Positions 17,385-28,466 are shown, counted from the stretch's first letter. The stretch: 64,000 nucleotides of DNA from Conchiformibius sp. (GCA_029984035.1 JASBYJ010000006.1:62001-126000), one strand, 5' to 3'. Notes: generated by a model not told the origin, from the letters alone. Translations and numbers: made by a program.

Positions 17385-18209
17385 ATGATTATGCCGCCAC
17401 GCTATACGGTTTTCGGTCATCCCGTTGCCCACAGCCGCTCCCCCGATATCCACCGCTGTTTTGCCGAACAGGAAGGTGTCGGGTTGGTTTATACGCGCAC
17501 CTTGGTCGATAAAGACAAAACGGCTTTTGTAACGGCGGTTAAGCGTTTTTTTGACGAAGGCGGCAGCGGTGCAAACGTTACTTTGCCGTTTAAGCATGAT
17601 GCCTTTGAATGGGTGCAGGAATGCAGCGAACGCGCTCTGTCCGCCCGGTCGGTGAATACCCTGATTCCTTTGGCAAACGGCGGTTTGCGCGGCGACAATA
17701 CCGATGGCGCGGGATTGGTATGGGATTTAAGCGAAAATCTGAACATTTGTTTAAATAACAAGAAAATATTATTGCTTGGTGCGGGCGGGGCGGCGTGCGG
17801 TGTGGTGTCGCCTTTATTGGAAAGGCTGCCTGAAAGCATTACGGTTGCCAACCGTACCGCGGCAAAAGCCCGGGAATTGGCGCAGCGTTTTGGCGTGGAA
17901 TATGCCGATTTCGGGCAATTGGCGCAGCGGCGGTTTGATATCGTCATCAATGCCACTTCAGGCAGCGTTTCGGGAGAAGTCCCTGCCGTGCCCGCCGATA
18001 TTTTTTCAGGCAGCCTGCTGGCTTACGATATGTATTACGCCGACACTGAAACTGCATTCATGCGTTTTGCCCGCGAAAACGGCGCGCGACAATGTGCGGA
18101 CGGTTTGGGCATGTTGGTCGGGCAGGCGGCGGAATCGTATCGCTTATGGCGCGGATTCTCGCCCGATGTCCGTTCCGTTATTGAAGAAATAAGGCGGGGA
18201 AGGAAATGA
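17385..18209 (+). CDS. aroE: Shikimate dehydrogenase (NADP+)
   Basis: A 274-residue AroE that reduces 3-dehydroshikimate to shikimate in the chorismate pathway. Substrate-site SRSPDIH (about residues 17-23), the catalytic Lys in NVTLPFKHDAF (about 64-74), DNTDGAG (about 104-110) and the NADP-loop LLGAGGAACGV (about 129-139) are present. Two ATGs lie 6 bases apart (17385 and 17391); the first gives the same distance to the YTVFGHPVAHS strand as Neisseria homologues. Two DUS copies are in frame. The stop overlaps the mtgA start by 4 bases. Confidence 0.95.
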   Translation: MIMPPRYTVFGHPVAHSRSPDIHRCFAEQEGVGLVYTRTLVDKDKTAFVTAVKRFFDEGGSGANVTLPFKHDAFEWVQECSERALSARSVNTLIPLANGGLRGDNTDGAGLVWDLSENLNICLNNKKILLLGAGGAACGVVSPLLERLPESITVANRTAAKARELAQRFGVEYADFGQLAQRRFDIVINATSGSVSGEVPAVPADIFSGSLLAYDMYYADTETAFMRFARENGARQCADGLGMLVGQAAESYRLWRGFSPDVRSVIEEIRRGRK

Positions 18210-18895
18210 AATATATCAAATGGTTACTGTGTCTGCCGCCCGCACTTTTTATATTGTTCAATATGTACGCATACGGCAGCATCATTTCATACCGAAGCCT
18301 GGCACCTGTGCGCACGGCGTTTATGTCCGCCCGCATGGCGCAATTGTCGGAAAGCAAGCCCGATGTCCGTTTGAAATATCAGTGGCGCGCTTATGACGAT
18401 ATTTCCGTGCATTTGAAAAAAGCACTGATTGCTTCGGAAGATGCACAATTTGCCACACACAGCGGCTTCGATTGGAACGGTATTTTGAATGCCGTCAAAC
18501 GCAACCAACGCAGCGGGCGCATTCGTGCGGGCGGCTCGACCATCAGCCAGCAGCTGGCTAAAAATCTGTTTTTGAATGAAAGCCGCAGTTATTGGCGCAA
18601 AGGCGAAGAGGCGTTGCTGACTTTGATGCTGGAAGCCACTACTGATAAGGAGCGCTTGTTTGAATTGTATTTGAACATTATAGAGTGGGGCTACGGTGTA
18701 TATGGCGCGGAAGCCGCATCCCAACATTTTTACGGCAAACCGGCATCTAAGCTGACGGTGCAACAAGCGGCAGTATTGGCGGCACGCGTTCCTAAGCCGC
18801 TGTATTATATCGACCATCCGCATGACGGAGGCTTGCGTAAGAAAACGTCTGTTATTTTGCGGCGCATGGGTGCGGCGGATTTGCCTGATTCTTAG
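18206..18895 (+). CDS. mtgA: Monofunctional peptidoglycan glycosyltransferase
   Basis: A 229-residue GT51 enzyme that polymerises lipid II into glycan strands. One N-terminal membrane anchor (about residues 5-26), then the GT51 motifs: catalytic Glu in SEDAQFATHSGFDW (about 71-84), GGSTISQQLAKNLFL (about 109-123) and the RKGEEALLTLMLE segment (about 131-143). There is no transpeptidase domain, so it works alongside class A PBPs encoded elsewhere. The start overlaps aroE by 4 bases, indicating an aroE-mtgA operon, as in other Neisseriaceae. Confidence 0.95.
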   Translation: MKYIKWLLCLPPALFILFNMYAYGSIISYRSLAPVRTAFMSARMAQLSESKPDVRLKYQWRAYDDISVHLKKALIASEDAQFATHSGFDWNGILNAVKRNQRSGRIRAGGSTISQQLAKNLFLNESRSYWRKGEEALLTLMLEATTDKERLFELYLNIIEWGYGVYGAEAASQHFYGKPASKLTVQQAAVLAARVPKPLYYIDHPHDGGLRKKTSVILRRMGAADLPDS

Positions 18896-18968
18896 GTTTC
18901 AGGCTGCCTGAAAAGTATTGTGATGCGTTTGACGATGTTGTTTTGAGTATTTTTAAGAAAGTTTGGAT

Positions 18969-20051
18969 ATGTTGTTACTTCTTGCCCGCTTCAGCGATTG
19001 GTTCACGGTATTGAATGTGTTTCAATACACCACGTTTCGCGCGGTGATGGCGGCGTTGACCGCTTTGGCGTTTTCCCTGCTGTTGGGCCCTTGGACCATC
19101 CGCAAACTGACCGAATTGAAAGTGGGACAGGCAGTGCGTACGGACGGGCCGCAAACGCATTTAATCAAAAACGGTACGCCGACTATGGGCGGCTCGTTGA
19201 TTCTAACCGCCATCACGTTTTCCACGCTGTTGTGGGCCAATTTGGGTAATGTTTACATATGGATATTGCTGTTTGTATTGCTCGGCACCGGTGCGCTCGG
19301 CTTTTATGACGATTGGCGCAAGGTGGTGTATAAAGACCCCAACGGCGTATCTGCGCGTTTTAAAATTGTGTGGCAATCGTTTATTGCTTTGGCGGCGGGC
19401 TTGCTGCTGTTTTATGCCGCAAGCAATTCGGCCAACAATATTTTGATTGTGCCGTTTTTCAAACACATTGCTTTGCCGCTGGGTGTGATTGGTTTTGCCG
19501 TGTTGGCTTATCTGACGATTGTCGGTACGTCCAATGCGGTGAATTTGACAGACGGTTTGGACGGTTTGGCGGCGTTTCCCGTGGTGCTGGTGGCCGGCGG
19601 GTTGTCTATTTTTGCTTATGCGGCAGGACATGCCGAGTTTGCACGTTATCTCCAGCTGCCGTTTATTCCGGGCGCAAACGAAGTGGTGATTTTTTGTACG
19701 GCCATATGCGGTGCATGTTTGGGATTTTTGTGGTTCAACGCTTATCCTGCGCAAGTGTTTATGGGTGATGTGGGGGCATTGGCATTGGGCGCGGCATTGG
19801 GTACTGTGGCCGTGATTACCCGTCAGGAATTCGTTTTGGTGATTATGGGCGGTTTGTTTGTGGCGGAGGCCGTGTCGGTGATTCTGCAGGTAGGTTGGTA
19901 CAAACGCACTAAAAAACGTATTTTTCTGATGGCACCCATCCATCACCACTATGAGCAAAAAGGCTGGAAAGAAACGCAGGTGGTCGTCCGCTTTTGGATT
20001 ATTACGATTGTGTTGGTGCTGATTGGATTGAGCACTTTGAAAATACGTTAA
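18969..20051 (+). CDS. mraY: Phospho-N-acetylmuramoyl-pentapeptide transferase (MraY)
   Basis: A 360-residue polytopic membrane enzyme that moves phospho-MurNAc-pentapeptide to undecaprenyl phosphate, making lipid I. Typical segments: [13 protein letters not shown] (about residues 62-74), [13 protein letters not shown] (about 115-127), [13 protein letters not shown] (about 196-208), the Asp-rich [12 protein letters not shown] (about 266-277) and [12 protein letters not shown] (about 323-334). ATG 18969 gives exactly the E. coli length; a TTG two codons upstream is less likely. It lies outside a classic dcw cluster: neighbours are mtgA and an unknown one-TM protein, and murD does not follow. 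Confidence 0.95.
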   Translation: MLLLLARFSDWFTVLNVFQYTTFRAVMAALTALAFSLLLGPWTIRKLTELKVGQAVRTDGPQTHLIKNGTPTMGGSLILTAITFSTLLWANLGNVYIWILLFVLLGTGALGFYDDWRKVVYKDPNGVSARFKIVWQSFIALAAGLLLFYAASNSANNILIVPFFKHIALPLGVIGFAVLAYLTIVGTSNAVNLTDGLDGLAAFPVVLVAGGLSIFAYAAGHAEFARYLQLPFIPGANEVVIFCTAICGACLGFLWFNAYPAQVFMGDVGALALGAALGTVAVITRQEFVLVIMGGLFVAEAVSVILQVGWYKRTKKRIFLMAPIHHHYEQKGWKETQVVVRFWIITIVLVLIGLSTLKIR

Positions 20052-20109
20052 GGCTGCCTGAATGTTTTGCGGTTTTCTGCAAGACGTTTACAGATGAAGG
20101 AGAGGGATA

Positions 20110-20952
20110 ATGACTGAAACGGAACAAAAAAACAGCCCGAAAAAAAATCCGTATTCGTTTTATGCGGGTATGGTGTTCGGCTCTCTGTGCATCATATTGA
20201 CCTTTTTCGGTTGGCGTTTTATCAGCGAAGCGCGGGAAAGTGTCGATAATATGCGCACGGTCGCCCAAGCGCAGGAGATTGCGGCTTGGGAAAACGACAA
20301 TGCCGTTGCGGAGCCTGTCGAGCTTGTTGCCGGTGATGCTTTGCCGGATTTGGACGAAGTAAACAGCACCGCTAATGATGTGGTTATTTCTTCAGGTACT
20401 TTTGCTTATCGAAACGGTGCGCCGCAAGTCGGCTTGTCGTTTAATAACGAAGGCAGTTTCAGCGTGGCATCCGTGCAGGTGGTTTTGTCTTTATACTTGG
20501 ACGATGCCAAAAAACCGGTGAATACGACTTTGGTCAGAGTGCCGTTTGATAACAGATTGCCGCAAAACGGCAATGTTTCCCTTACTCTGAATTTGGGTGA
20601 TTTGGGCTGGGGCGGTACCCATGTACTTCAGGCAGGCAAACGTAAAGTATCCGCCCGTGTGGTTTCCGTACGCAGCAGCCATAACGGACGTATTGATTAT
20701 CCGCAATCGGGTGCTTCGGTGTGGCTGACGCAATCGGGAAGTTGGGAAATGCCGTTACCTGTTGAAGCAAGCGGAGTATCCGTTTCGGAGGTTCAGGCTG
20801 CGGCCGAAAAGGAAGCTGCTTCTGCACCCGCGCCGCATACGGCATCAGAAGCCGTCAGCGTACAGGAACAAAAAACGCTGCCTGAAAAAGAGAAGTTACC
20901 TGAAAAAGAAAAGCTGCCTGAACAGGAACCCCGTTTGTTACCGTTCGAATGA
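20110..20952 (+). CDS. One-TM protein with LPE repeats, unknown function
   Basis: A 280-residue protein with a short cytoplasmic start, one membrane helix (about residues 19-37), then an extracytoplasmic domain rich in beta strands (about 90-215) that looks like an Ig-like or FxLYD-type fold, though I cannot assign the family. The C-terminal 65 residues are Ala/Pro/Glu-rich and contain three 6-residue repeats of LPEKEK type, encoded by an 18-bp DNA repeat built on the DUS core (starts 20878, 20896, 20914). A good AGGAG ribosome-binding site precedes the ATG. It follows mraY by 58 bases, so a role at the cell envelope is plausible inference. Confidence 0.8.
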   Translation: MTETEQKNSPKKNPYSFYAGMVFGSLCIILTFFGWRFISEARESVDNMRTVAQAQEIAAWENDNAVAEPVELVAGDALPDLDEVNSTANDVVISSGTFAYRNGAPQVGLSFNNEGSFSVASVQVVLSLYLDDAKKPVNTTLVRVPFDNRLPQNGNVSLTLNLGDLGWGGTHVLQAGKRKVSARVVSVRSSHNGRIDYPQSGASVWLTQSGSWEMPLPVEASGVSVSEVQAAAEKEAASAPAPHTASEAVSVQEQKTLPEKEKLPEKEKLPEQEPRLLPFE

Positions 20953-21002
20953 GATGTTGATACACGGTAATGCCGCTGAGTGTTGCCGTGTTTTTGTTTG
21001 AA

Positions 21003-21030
21003 TGCTGCCTGAAATGTTTTCAGGCAGCCT
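21003..21030. repeat. Inverted DUS pair between the unknown TM gene and dnaG
   Basis: GCTGCCTGAAA (21004-21014) pairs with TTTCAGGCAGC (21018-21028) over 11 bp with a 3-base loop, 20 bases before the dnaG ATG. No T-run follows, so it may act as attenuator or only as a paired DUS. Confidence 0.55.
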
Positions 21031-21049
21031 TACCGTTTGTCCCGTTGAG

Positions 21050-22813
21050 ATGATACCTTCAGAATTTATAGACGACTTGCTTGCCAGAACCGATATTGTC
21101 GATTTGATTGACCAATACGTTCCCCTGAAAAAAGGCGGAGCGAACTATATGGCGTGCTGTCCGTTTCATAAGGAAAAATCCCCATCGTTTTCCGTCAGCC
21201 CCGGCAAACAGTTTTACCATTGCTTCGGCTGCGGCGCACACGGTTCGGCTATCGGTTTCGTGATGGAATATCAGGGGCTTTCGTTTACGGAAGCGGTTCA
21301 GTTGTTGGCAGACCGTGCCGGCATGGCCGTGCCGCAGGTGAAAGGCGGCCGTCAGGAAAACGCGGAGCAACGTGCGGCGCGTAAACAGCAGCAAGACAGT
21401 TTGGAACAAACCGTTCAAACGGCGGCAGATTTTTATACGCAACAACTTTCACAACATCTTCAAGCGCAAAATTATCTGCAAAAACGCGGACTGTCCGCCG
21501 AAATCGCCAAACATTACGGCATAGGCTATGCGCCCGAAGGCTGGCAGCCTTTGTCCCAAGCGTTCAAAGATTATCCCAATCCTTTTTTGCTCGCCAGCGG
21601 TATGGTGGTGGACAACGAAGGCAAACAATACGACCGTTTCCGCCACCGCATTATGTTTCCGATACGTGCCGTTTCAGGCAGGATTATCGGTTTCGGCGGG
21701 CGTGTTTTGGACGATTCCAAACCGAAATATCTCAATTCCCCCGATACGCCGTTGTTTGATAAGGGTAAGAATTTATACGGTTTATATGAGGCGCGCGAAG
21801 CCATACGCGACAAGGGCAGGGTATTGGTTGTCGAAGGCTATATGGATGTGGTTGCTTTGGCGCAATTCGGTATCGGTTACGCGGTGGCTGCATTGGGAAC
21901 GGCAACTACTGCCGACCATATCAAATTGCTGATGCGCCACAGCGATGATATTTATTTTTGTTTTGACGGCGATACGGCGGGTAAAAAAGCGGCGTGGCGT
22001 GCTTTGGAAAATGCGTTGCCGCAGCTGCAGGACGGAAAGTCGCTGCATTTTCTGTTTTTGCCCGAACAGCACGACCCCGACAGCTATATACGCCAATATG
22101 GTGAAAAAACGTTTGAAGACATGCTGTTGCATCAAAGCAAGCCGTTATCTGCCTATTTTTGGGACGCTTTAACCGAGCATTCGGATTTGCAGACCCAAGA
22201 AGGCAAAGCCGAGTTGGTGAAACAGGCCGCACCGTTGCTGAAACAGATTGCCGCCCCGACATTATCGTTTCTGCTGAAACAAGAACTCAGTCAAAAAACG
22301 GGCATCGACCCTGCCAACTTGGCTTATCTGATGGGGCAGGCCGCACCGCAAAAACATGTACAGGCACGCACATATAAATTGCCGCAACAGGATTTCAGGC
22401 AGCCTGAAACCGTAGCTTTGCCGCACAAACAAATCCGTACATTACTGTTTAATCCGCAATGGGCGGAATATGTGGTTTTTCCCGATTATCTGGCGTTGGA
22501 GGGCGATTTGGGCTGCTTGGCAGAATTGGCCAACTTTTTCGGCAGTAAAACGCAAGCAACTGCGGCTCAGGCTATAGAACATTATCGGGACACGATTTAT
22601 GCCCCGACCATAGAACATATTTTCAGCCATACGCTTTACAATCAAGAGTCGTTTTCCGATAGCAGTGAAGAAAAATTACAAGAATTTCGAGACGGTATCG
22701 TGCGTTTGATACAAGATGCGAAAAACGTGCAAATCGAATATTTGAAGCAACGCAGTAAAGTCGGTTTGAGCAGCGAAGAAAAAAAATTATTATTGCAATT
22801 GTTAAAAAAATAA
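21050..22813 (+). CDS. dnaG: DNA primase
   Basis: A 587-residue primase that lays down RNA primers for DnaB-driven replication. The CHC2 zinc domain is at the N terminus (CCPFHKEKSPSFSV and FHCFGCGAHG-like HCFGCGAHG, about residues 38-68), followed by the TOPRIM domain (VVEGYMDVVALAQFG at about 262-276 and the FDGDTAGKKAA metal loop at about 305). The C-terminal part for DnaB binding begins near 440. ATG 21050 gives the canonical MIPSEFIDDLLARTDIVD start; the frame is open upstream through a DUS but has no family similarity there. No rpsU or rpoD neighbours are seen. Confidence 0.96.
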   Translation: MIPSEFIDDLLARTDIVDLIDQYVPLKKGGANYMACCPFHKEKSPSFSVSPGKQFYHCFGCGAHGSAIGFVMEYQGLSFTEAVQLLADRAGMAVPQVKGGRQENAEQRAARKQQQDSLEQTVQTAADFYTQQLSQHLQAQNYLQKRGLSAEIAKHYGIGYAPEGWQPLSQAFKDYPNPFLLASGMVVDNEGKQYDRFRHRIMFPIRAVSGRIIGFGGRVLDDSKPKYLNSPDTPLFDKGKNLYGLYEAREAIRDKGRVLVVEGYMDVVALAQFGIGYAVAALGTATTADHIKLLMRHSDDIYFCFDGDTAGKKAAWRALENALPQLQDGKSLHFLFLPEQHDPDSYIRQYGEKTFEDMLLHQSKPLSAYFWDALTEHSDLQTQEGKAELVKQAAPLLKQIAAPTLSFLLKQELSQKTGIDPANLAYLMGQAAPQKHVQARTYKLPQQDFRQPETVALPHKQIRTLLFNPQWAEYVVFPDYLALEGDLGCLAELANFFGSKTQATAAQAIEHYRDTIYAPTIEHIFSHTLYNQESFSDSSEEKLQEFRDGIVRLIQDAKNVQIEYLKQRSKVGLSSEEKKLLLQLLKK

Positions 22814-23193
22814 TGCTGTCAGGCTGCCTGAAAAATCTGTTGGCTTGGCAGGATAGTTTAATCAAACGTGAAGCGGCCTATGGAATATAAAGCTTTAATA
22901 TAGTTTTGTCGGATATCGGGCATCCATATTGCAGCGGTTGAGGCTTTTTATGCCGAAGCATCACATTAAGATAAAATGGAAAAGCATTAATCACCGCAAC
23001 TGTCAGGCAAAATCGGATGATATTGAAACATAATGGAGCGTAATGAAACACCATTCAGGCAGCGAACAGCTGCCTGAAAACATAGTTGCCAAAGCATGAT
23101 AAAAGCAACCGTCATCGCGGCGTTCAACCGTTAAATACTGCCAAATGGGCTGGTTACGCATCTCTTCTTTATTTTGATGGAAACAGAGAATTT
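22814..23193. other. Intergenic stretch dnaG-dapC
   Basis: A 380-base gap. It holds a DUS just after dnaG (22820-22832), an inverted DUS pair (about 23054-23077, TTCAGGCAGC/GCTGCCTGAA with a 5-base loop) and AT-rich sequence. The dapC frame is open from 23086, but the codons before 23194 do not resemble the family. I see no other gene. Confidence 0.5.
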
Positions 23194-24375
23194 ATGAACC
23201 CTTTATTAAACCTGCTTCAACCTTATCCTTTCGCCCGTTTGCGCGAAGCGTTGCAAGGTATAGAGCCGCCTAAAGATTTACCTTTGATTGCATTGCATAT
23301 AGGCGAGCCGAAACATCCTGCACCAGCCATTATTCAAGATGAGCTGAAACGGAGTTTAGACGATTTGTCTAAATATCCCTTAACTTTGGGGCTGCCTGAA
23401 TTGCGTCAGGCTTGTGCCGGCTGGCTGTTTCGCCGTTATGACGGCTTAACGGTCTGTCCCGAAACGGAAATTCTACCTGTATTGGGCAGCAGGGAAGCAT
23501 TGTTTTCTTTTGTTCAGGCAGCCCTGAATCCGAACGCAGATGAACAACCCGTAGTTATCAGTCCTAATCCTTTTTATCAAATTTATGAAGGTGCGGGTTT
23601 GCTGGCAGGTGCGGAAATGGTGTTTGCCGATACGCGTCCCCCCCGCTTTTTGCCAGACTGGGACAGTATTCCCGAAGATAAATGGAAGCGTTGCCGCCTG
23701 CTGTTCGTCTGCTCGCCGGATAATCCTACGGGCAGCGTTTTAGATTTGGCTGATTGGAAAAAACTGTTTGAGCTGCAAAAACGTTACGGTTTCATCATTG
23801 CTTCAGACGAATGCTATTCGGAAATCTATTTTGATAACAATAAACCGTTGGGGTGCCTTCAGGCAGCCTCTTTGCTTAAGCGGGGCTTTGACAAACTGAT
23901 TATGTTTACCAGTTTGTCCAAACGTTCTAACGTACCCGGCTTGCGTTCGGGATTTGTGGCGGGCGATGCAGCATTGCTCAAACCGTTTTTGCTCTACCGA
24001 ACTTATCACGGCAGCGCCATGAGTTTGCCCGTACAGTATGCCAGCATTGCCGCGTGGAATGATGAAACACATGTGGAAAAAAACCGCCGCCTTTATCAAA
24101 AGAAATTTGATAAAGTCATACCGATATTGCAGAGAAAATTCCCTATTTCCATGCCGCAAGCGTCTTTTTATGTGTGGCTGCCTGTTCCCTGCGGAGACGA
24201 TGTCGGCTTTACCCGTATGCTCTACGAAAAAGCAGCGGTACAGGTCTTACCCGGCAGTTTTTTTGCCCGCAACAACGGCCAAAATAATCCGGGACGCGGA
24301 TTTGTTCGGATTGCATTAGTCGATGGATTGGAAAAGTGCGTAGAAGCAGCAGAAAGAATAGTTGGATTAAGCTGA
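23194..24375 (+). CDS. dapC: Succinyldiaminopimelate aminotransferase (DapC type)
   Basis: A 393-residue class I/II PLP aminotransferase, which in the succinylase branch of lysine/diaminopimelate synthesis makes N-succinyl-L,L-DAP. Visible: LHIGEPKHPAP near residue 30, SPNPFYQIYEGAG (about 124-136), CSPDNPTGSVLD (about 173-184) and the PLP-lysine segment FTSLSKRSNVPGLRSGF (about 241-257). The N terminus MNPLLNLLQPYPFARLR is that of proteobacterial DapC. ATG 23194 has AGAGAA upstream. Substrate is inferred from family resemblance; other DAP or glutamate aminotransferases cannot be fully excluded. Confidence 0.87.
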   Translation: MNPLLNLLQPYPFARLREALQGIEPPKDLPLIALHIGEPKHPAPAIIQDELKRSLDDLSKYPLTLGLPELRQACAGWLFRRYDGLTVCPETEILPVLGSREALFSFVQAALNPNADEQPVVISPNPFYQIYEGAGLLAGAEMVFADTRPPRFLPDWDSIPEDKWKRCRLLFVCSPDNPTGSVLDLADWKKLFELQKRYGFIIASDECYSEIYFDNNKPLGCLQAASLLKRGFDKLIMFTSLSKRSNVPGLRSGFVAGDAALLKPFLLYRTYHGSAMSLPVQYASIAAWNDETHVEKNRRLYQKKFDKVIPILQRKFPISMPQASFYVWLPVPCGDDVGFTRMLYEKAAVQVLPGSFFARNNGQNNPGRGFVRIALVDGLEKCVEAAERIVGLS

Positions 24376-25621
<1,246 letters not shown>

Positions 25622-25640
25622 TTTTTTATTTCGGAATAAT

Positions 25641-25678
25641 AAAAAAAGCTGCCTGAAATTTTTCAGGCAGCTTTTTTA
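25641..25678. terminator. Bidirectional DUS-pair terminator between ilvC and aqpZ
   Basis: AAAAAAGCTGCCTGAAA pairs with TTTCAGGCAGCTTTTTT: a long stem flanked by A-run and T-run, so it can end transcription from both convergent genes. It is made of two opposed DUS copies. Confidence 0.88.
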
Positions 25679-25698
25679 TTGATTTTACCGGATAAATC

Positions 25699-26385
25699 TT
25701 ATTTTTCTTCCGAGATAAAACGGTAGCATAGAGCACCGATAACCGCACCGACAATAGGAGCAACCCAGAACAGCCACAGTTGACCAATCGCCCAAGACCC
25801 TTGGAACAGAGCTACGCCGGTAGAACGTGCAGGGTTAACGGAAGTATTGGTAACAGGAATGCTAATCAAGTGAATCAGTGTCAAAGCCAAACCGATGGCA
25901 ATCGGGGCAAAACCTTGTGGGGCGCGTTTGTCGGTAGCACCCATGATAATCATCAAGAAGAAAGCAGTCAGTACAACTTCAATCAGCAGTGCAGAAACCA
26001 GGCTGTAACCGTGGGGAGAATGTTCGCCGTAGCCGTTGCTGGCGAAACCTGCGGCAGCGTCAAAGCCGCTTACCCCTGAAGCGATGGCGTATAAAACCGC
26101 ACCGGCAGCGATGGCCCCAATTACTTGTGCGCCGATGTAGGGCAACAAGTCTTTTTTATGGAAGCGTCCGCCTACCAGCAAACCGATAGACACGGCAGGA
26201 TTGAAGTGGCCGCCTGAAATGTGGCCGACAGCATAGGCCATAGTCAGAACGGTCAAACCGAATGCCAATGATACGCCGGCATAGCCGATGCCCAAGCTGG
26301 GAATACCTGCTGCCAAGACCGCACTGCCGCAGCCGCCGAATACCAACCAAAAAGTACCGAAAAATTCGGCAAAATATTTCTTCAT
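25699..26385 (-). CDS. aqpZ: Aquaporin Z-type water channel
   Basis: A 228-residue MIP-family channel with six membrane helices and two half-helices carrying the NPA motifs: [11 protein letters not shown] (about residues 59-69) and [11 protein letters not shown] (about 180-190). The Arg after the second NPA and the absence of the long loops and Asp of glycerol facilitators support a water-selective aquaporin. The start [21 protein letters not shown] is typical for AqpZ. Convergent with ilvC across a shared terminator. Confidence 0.93.
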   Translation of the reverse strand: MKKYFAEFFGTFWLVFGGCGSAVLAAGIPSLGIGYAGVSLAFGLTVLTMAYAVGHISGGHFNPAVSIGLLVGGRFHKKDLLPYIGAQVIGAIAAGAVLYAIASGVSGFDAAAGFASNGYGEHSPHGYSLVSALLIEVVLTAFFLMIIMGATDKRAPQGFAPIAIGLALTLIHLISIPVTNTSVNPARSTGVALFQGSWAIGQLWLFWVAPIVGAVIGALCYRFISEEK

Positions 26386-26593
26386 AATAAAACACCTTAT
26401 TAATGAAAGTTACAGAATACAGCAGAAGAATTTTACTTTTTACCAATTTTGTGCAAAATGGTGATAATCCGCTTCAAATTCTCAGCTGTGCTCACGGCGC
26501 GGCATCATAAAGTAAATTGGCCGTTTGTGTAGTCTCTTTACATTTATTTTCAGTATGGTTTATGGTATTAACGAATTGGTTATGCGGTATCGT

Positions 26594-26636
26594 ATTTTTA
26601 TCGCCGCTTGAATGCTTTTCAGGCAGCGATAAAAAT
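26594..26636 (+). repeat. Inverted repeat upstream of the RlmK-like gene
   Basis: ATTTTTATCGC (26594-26604) pairs with GCGATAAAAAT (26626-26636), 11 bp with a 21-base loop that contains a partial DUS. It is about 40 bases upstream of the likely start and may be a leader hairpin. Confidence 0.45.
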
Positions 26637-26676
26637 AGAAAAAAGCTATAAAATAGCGGCCGATGGCGGTATCGGA

Positions 26677-27663
26677 ATGTTTGGGATATTGGCTGAACAA
26701 ATGACTGGAATTAACGATTTTATCAACCGCTTGGGTAAGAATCTCAAGCACCAATTCAAATGGGCAAAACGGCTGAATATCGAAGCGTGGAGAATTTATG
26801 ACCGCGATATTCCTCAATTTCCGTTTGCTGTGGACGTGTATGGCGAACATATCCATTTACAGGAATACGATACAGGCTGGCTCATACAGCCGCAGGAATA
26901 CCGTAAGTGGCTGGATGCGGTGGTGGAAGCTGTAGTGTTTGTCAGCGGTTTTCCTAAAGAACATATTCATTTGAAACAGCGCAGCCGTCAAAAAGGCTTG
27001 CAGCAATATGAAAAAACGGGCTCGGATGGCGAAGATTTTATTGTGTGCGAACACGGCCGCCGTTTTTGGGTGAATTTGGATAAATATTTGGATACGGGTT
27101 TGTTTCTAGACCACCGCAATACCCGCAAACGCATCGGTGATACGGCGCAGGGCAAGCGGTTTCTCAATCTGTTTTCTTATACCGGAAGTTTTACCGTTTA
27201 TGCGGCAACAGGCGGAGCCGTATCCAGCGAGACGGTTGATTTGTCGAACACTTATCTGGACTGGGCACGGCGTAATTTTGCGTTGAACGCCATTAATGAA
27301 AATCAGCACCGTATTGTACGTGCGGATGTGTTTGTCTATTTGCAAGAAGCGGCAGTTGAGAAAAAACAATTTGACATCATTGTATTAGACCCGCCAAGCT
27401 TTTCCAACAGCAAAAAAATGCAGGATATTTTGGATATTCAGCGCGACCATGGATTGCTCATTGATGGCGCGATGAAATTGCTTTCAGCAGATGGCGTATT
27501 GTATTTTTCCAATAATTTACGCAGTTTTGAATTGAATGAACAGCTTGGGCAGCGTTATTCGGTGAAAGATATCTCCAAACAATCGGTTCCCGAAGATTTT
27601 CGTAACAAAAAAATCCACCGTTGTTGGGAAATCCGTTTTCAGGCAGCCTTGGCAGGAGAATAG
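26677..27663 (+). CDS. RlmK-like 23S rRNA methyltransferase (stand-alone)
   Basis: About 328 residues of a class I SAM methyltransferase. It matches the C-terminal RlmK half of E. coli RlmKL (m7G2069 of 23S rRNA): LNIEAWRIYDRDIPQFPFAVD near the start, FLDHRNTRKRI (about 144-154), the SAM loop LNLFSYTGSFTVYAA (about 166-180) and the catalytic DPPSFSNSKKMQDIL (about 242-256). In E. coli this domain is fused to RlmL; here it stands alone. Start is uncertain: ATG 26677 or ATG 26701 are both possible. The stop is 2 bases before the gph ATG. Confidence 0.85.
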   Translation: MFGILAEQMTGINDFINRLGKNLKHQFKWAKRLNIEAWRIYDRDIPQFPFAVDVYGEHIHLQEYDTGWLIQPQEYRKWLDAVVEAVVFVSGFPKEHIHLKQRSRQKGLQQYEKTGSDGEDFIVCEHGRRFWVNLDKYLDTGLFLDHRNTRKRIGDTAQGKRFLNLFSYTGSFTVYAATGGAVSSETVDLSNTYLDWARRNFALNAINENQHRIVRADVFVYLQEAAVEKKQFDIIVLDPPSFSNSKKMQDILDIQRDHGLLIDGAMKLLSADGVLYFSNNLRSFELNEQLGQRYSVKDISKQSVPEDFRNKKIHRCWEIRFQAALAGE

Positions 27664-27665
27664 TG

Positions 27666-28325
27666 ATGGAACGCATAATACATGCGGTTTTATTTGATTT
27701 GGACGGTACTTTGGCCGACACTGCTCCCGATTTGGGCGGAGCTTTGAATGCTTTGCTCAGAAAAAAAGGGCTGCCTGAAAAAGAGCCGGAACGGTTGCGT
27801 CCTTACGCAGGGCATGGTGCGGCAGCTCTGCTGGATTTTGCTGTCGGTATCGACAGTGCGCATCCCGATTTTCCACAATGGCGGCAGGAATATTTGACGG
27901 AATATGAGCGTTGCTTCCATCGGGACACGGTTTTGTTTGACGGTGTCAAGGAACTTTTAAATCATCTGTATCAACAAAATATTACTTGGGGAATCATTAC
28001 CAACAAACCGAAAAAATTTACCGAGCCGCTGATTCCGCATTTGCAATTTCCCATGCCGCCTGCCGTTGTGGTGAGTGGTGATACGTGCAGTGAAGCGAAA
28101 CCGAGTGTTTTGCCGATGCAGTATGCCTGTCGGCAAATAGACATACCGCCTGAACATTGTCTGTATATCGGCGATGCGGAACGCGATATACAGGCGGGGA
28201 GAAATGCGGGTATGAAAACAGCTTTGGCATCATGGGGTTATCTTTCCGATGAAGACAACACGGAACAATGGGGAGCTGATTTTATTTTGAATGTTCCCCA
28301 AGATGTGATTGGTTGTTTATTTTAA
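27666..28325 (+). CDS. gph: Phosphoglycolate phosphatase (HAD family)
   Basis: A 219-residue HAD hydrolase. The nucleophile motif FDLDGTLADTAPDLGGA is at about residues 9-25, the ITNKP motif II at about 119, a Lys in SEAKPSVLPM (about 143-152) and the acidic motif YIGDAERDIQAG (about 166-177). The TAPDL sequence after the nucleophile is typical of Gph, which removes 2-phosphoglycolate formed during DNA repair. The neighbouring frame runs in from upstream, but ATG 27666, right after the methyltransferase stop, gives the normal family start. Confidence 0.9.
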   Translation: MERIIHAVLFDLDGTLADTAPDLGGALNALLRKKGLPEKEPERLRPYAGHGAAALLDFAVGIDSAHPDFPQWRQEYLTEYERCFHRDTVLFDGVKELLNHLYQQNITWGIITNKPKKFTEPLIPHLQFPMPPAVVVSGDTCSEAKPSVLPMQYACRQIDIPPEHCLYIGDAERDIQAGRNAGMKTALASWGYLSDEDNTEQWGADFILNVPQDVIGCLF

Positions 28326-28466
28326 ATATTTCGAGAGTATTGGGCTGCCTGAAGGGCAGTGCGGGATCTTGTTTGTTGAGAAAATAGTATTGCAGGGGTA
28401 AGGATACTGTTTCCGCATAGTCTTGCCGGCAAATCAAGTTATCGTTTCAGGCTGCCTGAAACCTAC

